Shown here: positions 20,316 to 22,331 of the stretch, in pieces
Layout of the letters: each line of letters opens with the position of its first letter
How positions within the stretch are numbered: the stretch's first letter is position 1
Source of the DNA: Friedmanniella sp.
GTDB lineage: Bacteria; Actinomycetota; Actinomycetes; Propionibacteriales; Propionibacteriaceae
DNA: 22,331 nt
Assembly (NCBI GenBank): GCA_025964935.1
Contig: JAOPXW010000403.1
Coordinates: 1-22,331 of the forward strand
Direction of reading: 5' to 3'
Made by a program: the position numbers and the translations under genes
The notes under the pieces: model-generated
The model's input: only the letters and a program-made list of their open reading frames with translations
What the model was told of the DNA's origin: nothing
Database searches by the model: none

Positions 20316-22331
20316 TCCGCCCCCTGGAAGTCGCTCCTCAGCAACGAGGCGATCACGGCCATGGTCGGGCCCGACGCCTTCGCCCGCGGGATGGCGTACG
20401 CCCGGAGCGGCCACGTGCACGACGTCAGCTTCGACGACCGGGCCCTGACCGTGTCGGGCCGGGTCAAGGGCACCTACCGCGACGACTACGCCGTGACCGT
20501 GGCGCTGGGGGCCTCGCCGTCCGGGGCGGTCACGGCCTACCGCGGCCAGTGCTCCTGCCCGGTCGCGCTGGACTGCAAGCACGCCGCCGCCGTCCTGGTC
20601 GTCGCGCGGCACCAGGCCGCCCTGCCCGCCCCGGAACGACCCGAGTGGGAGCGCACCCTGGACGCCCTGGTCGCCTCCCCCGTCCCTCCGTCGGGGGAGA
20701 CTGCCGCCCCCCTGGCCCTGGAGTTCGGCGTGGAGAAGATCCCGGCGTTCCGCGGTTATCCCGGCCGCCAGGACCTGCGCATCCGACCCGCCCGGCCCGG
20801 TCGGCACGGGTCCTGGGTGCGCTCGGGCATCTCGTGGGAGGACCTGGACTTCGTGGCCCGGTCCTACCGGCCCGAGCACCGCGAGCTGCTCTTGCAGTTC
20901 CGCGCCGCGGCCGGGGCGGGGGCTCGCTACGCCCTGCCCCGCAACCCGTGGCTGTCGCTGGGGACGGTGACGGCGGCGTTCTGGGCGCTGCTCGACCAGG
21001 CCGCTGCCGTCGGTCTGACCCTGCTGGCGGAGAAGCCCCTGCTGGGCCCGGTCCGCGCGGCCGGACCGGCGCGGGTCGCGCTCGACGTCCGGCGCGCCGG
21101 AGCCGCCGGGCTGCTCGTCGGGCCGCAGGTCAGCCTGGACGGTCAGGTGCTGCCCCTGGTCAGTCTGGGGGTCCTCGGCGAGCCGGCGCACGGGCTCTTC
21201 CACCTGCCGCCGCCGGCGGAGGGTTCCGAGCCGCTCGTGGTGGCCCGGTTCGACCAGCTGCTGGGGAGGGAGCTGCGTCAGCTGCTGGTGGACGCCCGGC
21301 CGCTGCTGGTCCCGTACGGTGACGAGCCGCGCTTCCTGGCCGACTTCGTCCCCGAGCTGCGCCGCCGGGTGGAGGTCACCTCCAGCAACGCCTCCGTGGC
21401 GCTGCCCGCACCCCTGACCCCCCGCCTCCACCTGACCGTGTCCTTCCGCCCGGAGCACCGGGTGCGGCTCGACTGGGCCGTGTCCTACGGCGAGGGCGAG
21501 GGGGAGCGTCGGTTCGCCCTCGACGACGCCGTGGCGCCCCGCAGCGTCCGGCAGCCGGAGCAGGAGCGCCAGCTGGTCGCGGCGCTGAGCCTGCCGTACG
21601 CGGGCGTCCCGCTGCTGGGGGTGCCGGGCCCCGACGGGGGGCCGACGCCCGCCCCGCACGTGCTGCTCGAGGGCAGCGGCGCCCTGGTCTTCGTCGAGCA
21701 CACGCTGCCGGGCCTGCCGGCTCAGGGGGTGCAGGTCGAGCTGCGCGGGGACGCCGTGGACTACCGCGAGAGCACCCGTGGTCCCGAGGTCGTGGTCTCC
21801 ACCTCGGAGCGCGGGGACTCCGCCGACTGGTTCGACCTGCACCTCGAGGTCAGCGTCGAGGGGGAGAAGGTGCCCTTCGACGAGCTGTTCGTGGCCCTCA
21901 CGCAGGGCCACGAGCACCTGATCCTGGCCAGCGGGGTCTACTCCGCGCTGGACCGGCCCGAGTTCACCCAGCTGCGTCACCTGATCGAGGAGTCCAAGGG
22001 CCTGCAGGACCATCCCGGGCCCGAGCTGCGGATCAGCCGCTACCAGGCGTCGCTGTGGGAGGAGCTGGTCGACCTCGGGGTGGTGGTCGAGGACTCCGCC
22101 CGCTGGGCGGCCACCGTCCGGGGGCTCCGGGCGGGCGGGGCGAGCGATCCGGTGCCGGTGCCGACCACGCTGGAGGCTGAGCTGCGGCCGTACCAGGTCG
22201 AGGGCTACCGCTGGCTGCACTTCCTCTGCACGGCGGGGCTCGGCGGCATCCTGGCCGACGACATGGGGCTGGGCAAGACCCTGCAGACCCTGGCCCTGGT
22301 CTGTCGACGGAAGGAGGAGGAGGAGCCGAGG
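20313..22331 (+). CDS. SWIM zinc-finger SNF2-family helicase (5' part; runs off the window)
   Basis: An open frame of 673 codons starts at GTG 20313 and continues past the end. Residues 80-90 ([11 protein letters not shown]) form a SWIM zinc finger, CxC-x5-CxH. A long middle region (about 130-610) matches the SNF2-associated region of bacterial SWIM-SNF2 proteins, including [20 protein letters not shown] near 580. [15 protein letters not shown] and the Walker A motif ADDMGLGKT (648-656) begin the Snf2 ATPase. The remaining helicase motifs must lie beyond 22331. Full-length relatives are about 1000-1100 residues. Such proteins are DNA-stimulated ATPases of uncertain role in DNA repair or transcription. 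The GTG start fits both the protein N-terminus and the TAGCAT box. There are no stops in the frame and the 3' end is simply missing. Confidence 0.93.
   Translation, partial: MSAPWKSLLSNEAITAMVGPDAFARGMAYARSGHVHDVSFDDRALTVSGRVKGTYRDDYAVTVALGASPSGAVTAYRGQCSCPVALDCKHAAAVLVVARHQAALPAPERPEWERTLDALVASPVPPSGETAAPLALEFGVEKIPAFRGYPGRQDLRIRPARPGRHGSWVRSGISWEDLDFVARSYRPEHRELLLQFRAAAGAGARYALPRNPWLSLGTVTAAFWALLDQAAAVGLTLLAEKPLLGPVRAAGPARVALDVRRAGAAGLLVGPQVSLDGQVLPLVSLGVLGEPAHGLFHLPPPAEGSEPLVVARFDQLLGRELRQLLVDARPLLVPYGDEPRFLADFVPELRRRVEVTSSNASVALPAPLTPRLHLTVSFRPEHRVRLDWAVSYGEGEGERRFALDDAVAPRSVRQPEQERQLVAALSLPYAGVPLLGVPGPDGGPTPAPHVLLEGSGALVFVEHTLPGLPAQGVQVELRGDAVDYRESTRGPEVVVSTSERGDSADWFDLHLEVSVEGEKVPFDELFVALTQGHEHLILASGVYSALDRPEFTQLRHLIEESKGLQDHPGPELRISRYQASLWEELVDLGVVVEDSARWAATVRGLRAGGASDPVPVPTTLEAELRPYQVEGYRWLHFLCTAGLGGILADDMGLGKTLQTLALVCRRKEEEEPR

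Noticed and set aside
20058..22220. 720-codon minus-strand frame under the SNF2 gene
   Set aside because: The plus strand carries a continuous 673-codon frame with SWIM and Walker A motifs. The antisense product is Gln/Gly/Arg-rich without domains.

Overview
The window is very GC-rich, densely packed bacterial DNA with strong G/C bias at third codon positions, which points to a high-GC actinobacterium. The BluB-CobT fusion gene (7339-9027) is an arrangement described in Propionibacterium freudenreichii, so a member of the Propionibacteriales is a reasonable guess. That placement is inference; there is no rRNA or other phylogenetic marker here. I see no tRNA, rRNA, insertion sequence, prophage, CRISPR array or obvious genomic island. 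The content looks chromosomal.

Left part (1-5772): a SulP-type anion transporter (48-1808) converges on a small flavin-binding-type (PNPOx-like) protein (1850-2245, minus). That gene is divergent from a universal stress protein (2491-2985). The 245-bp divergent promoter carries two palindromes resembling the DosR/DevR (hypoxia, redox, dormancy) operator. Next come a six-repeat BNR/Asp-box beta-propeller protein (3085-4170), an unrecognised four-helix membrane protein with a cysteine-containing outer domain (4328-5329), and a small ABM-domain monooxygenase-like protein (5452-5772).

Middle (5880-12760): a FucP-like sugar:proton symporter ends in a strong hairpin. The bluB-cobT fusion, for the lower ligand of vitamin B12, follows from what looks like a leaderless promoter. 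Then comes a complete riboflavin operon, ribD-ribE-ribBA-ribH, with 1-nt gaps or 4-nt start/stop overlaps. It is headed by an FMN riboswitch whose downstream hairpin covers the ribD Shine-Dalgarno sequence. Flavin and cobalamin cofactor genes are linked: BluB consumes FMNH2 made from the product of the neighbouring operon.

Right part (12757-22331): an HAD-family protein converges on ribH. It is followed by a DUF2127 membrane protein, a small unknown cysteine-containing protein, an SDR oxidoreductase and a ROK-family repressor. The ROK gene is divergent from a probable operon of DUF1479/YbiU-type 2-oxoglutarate dioxygenase, serine esterase and FUSC-type exporter. The shared promoter has two copies of an AGGACTCCT-centred repeat exactly 55 bp apart, which are likely ROK operators. 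The window ends inside a SWIM-zinc-finger SNF2 helicase gene that begins at a GTG.

The least explained items are the ROK/dioxygenase/esterase/exporter module, the orphan membrane protein at 4328-5329, the small cysteine protein at 14322-14777, the altered CobT half of the fusion, and a long inverted repeat at 15750-15806. I did not find a clearly new defence or mobile system.
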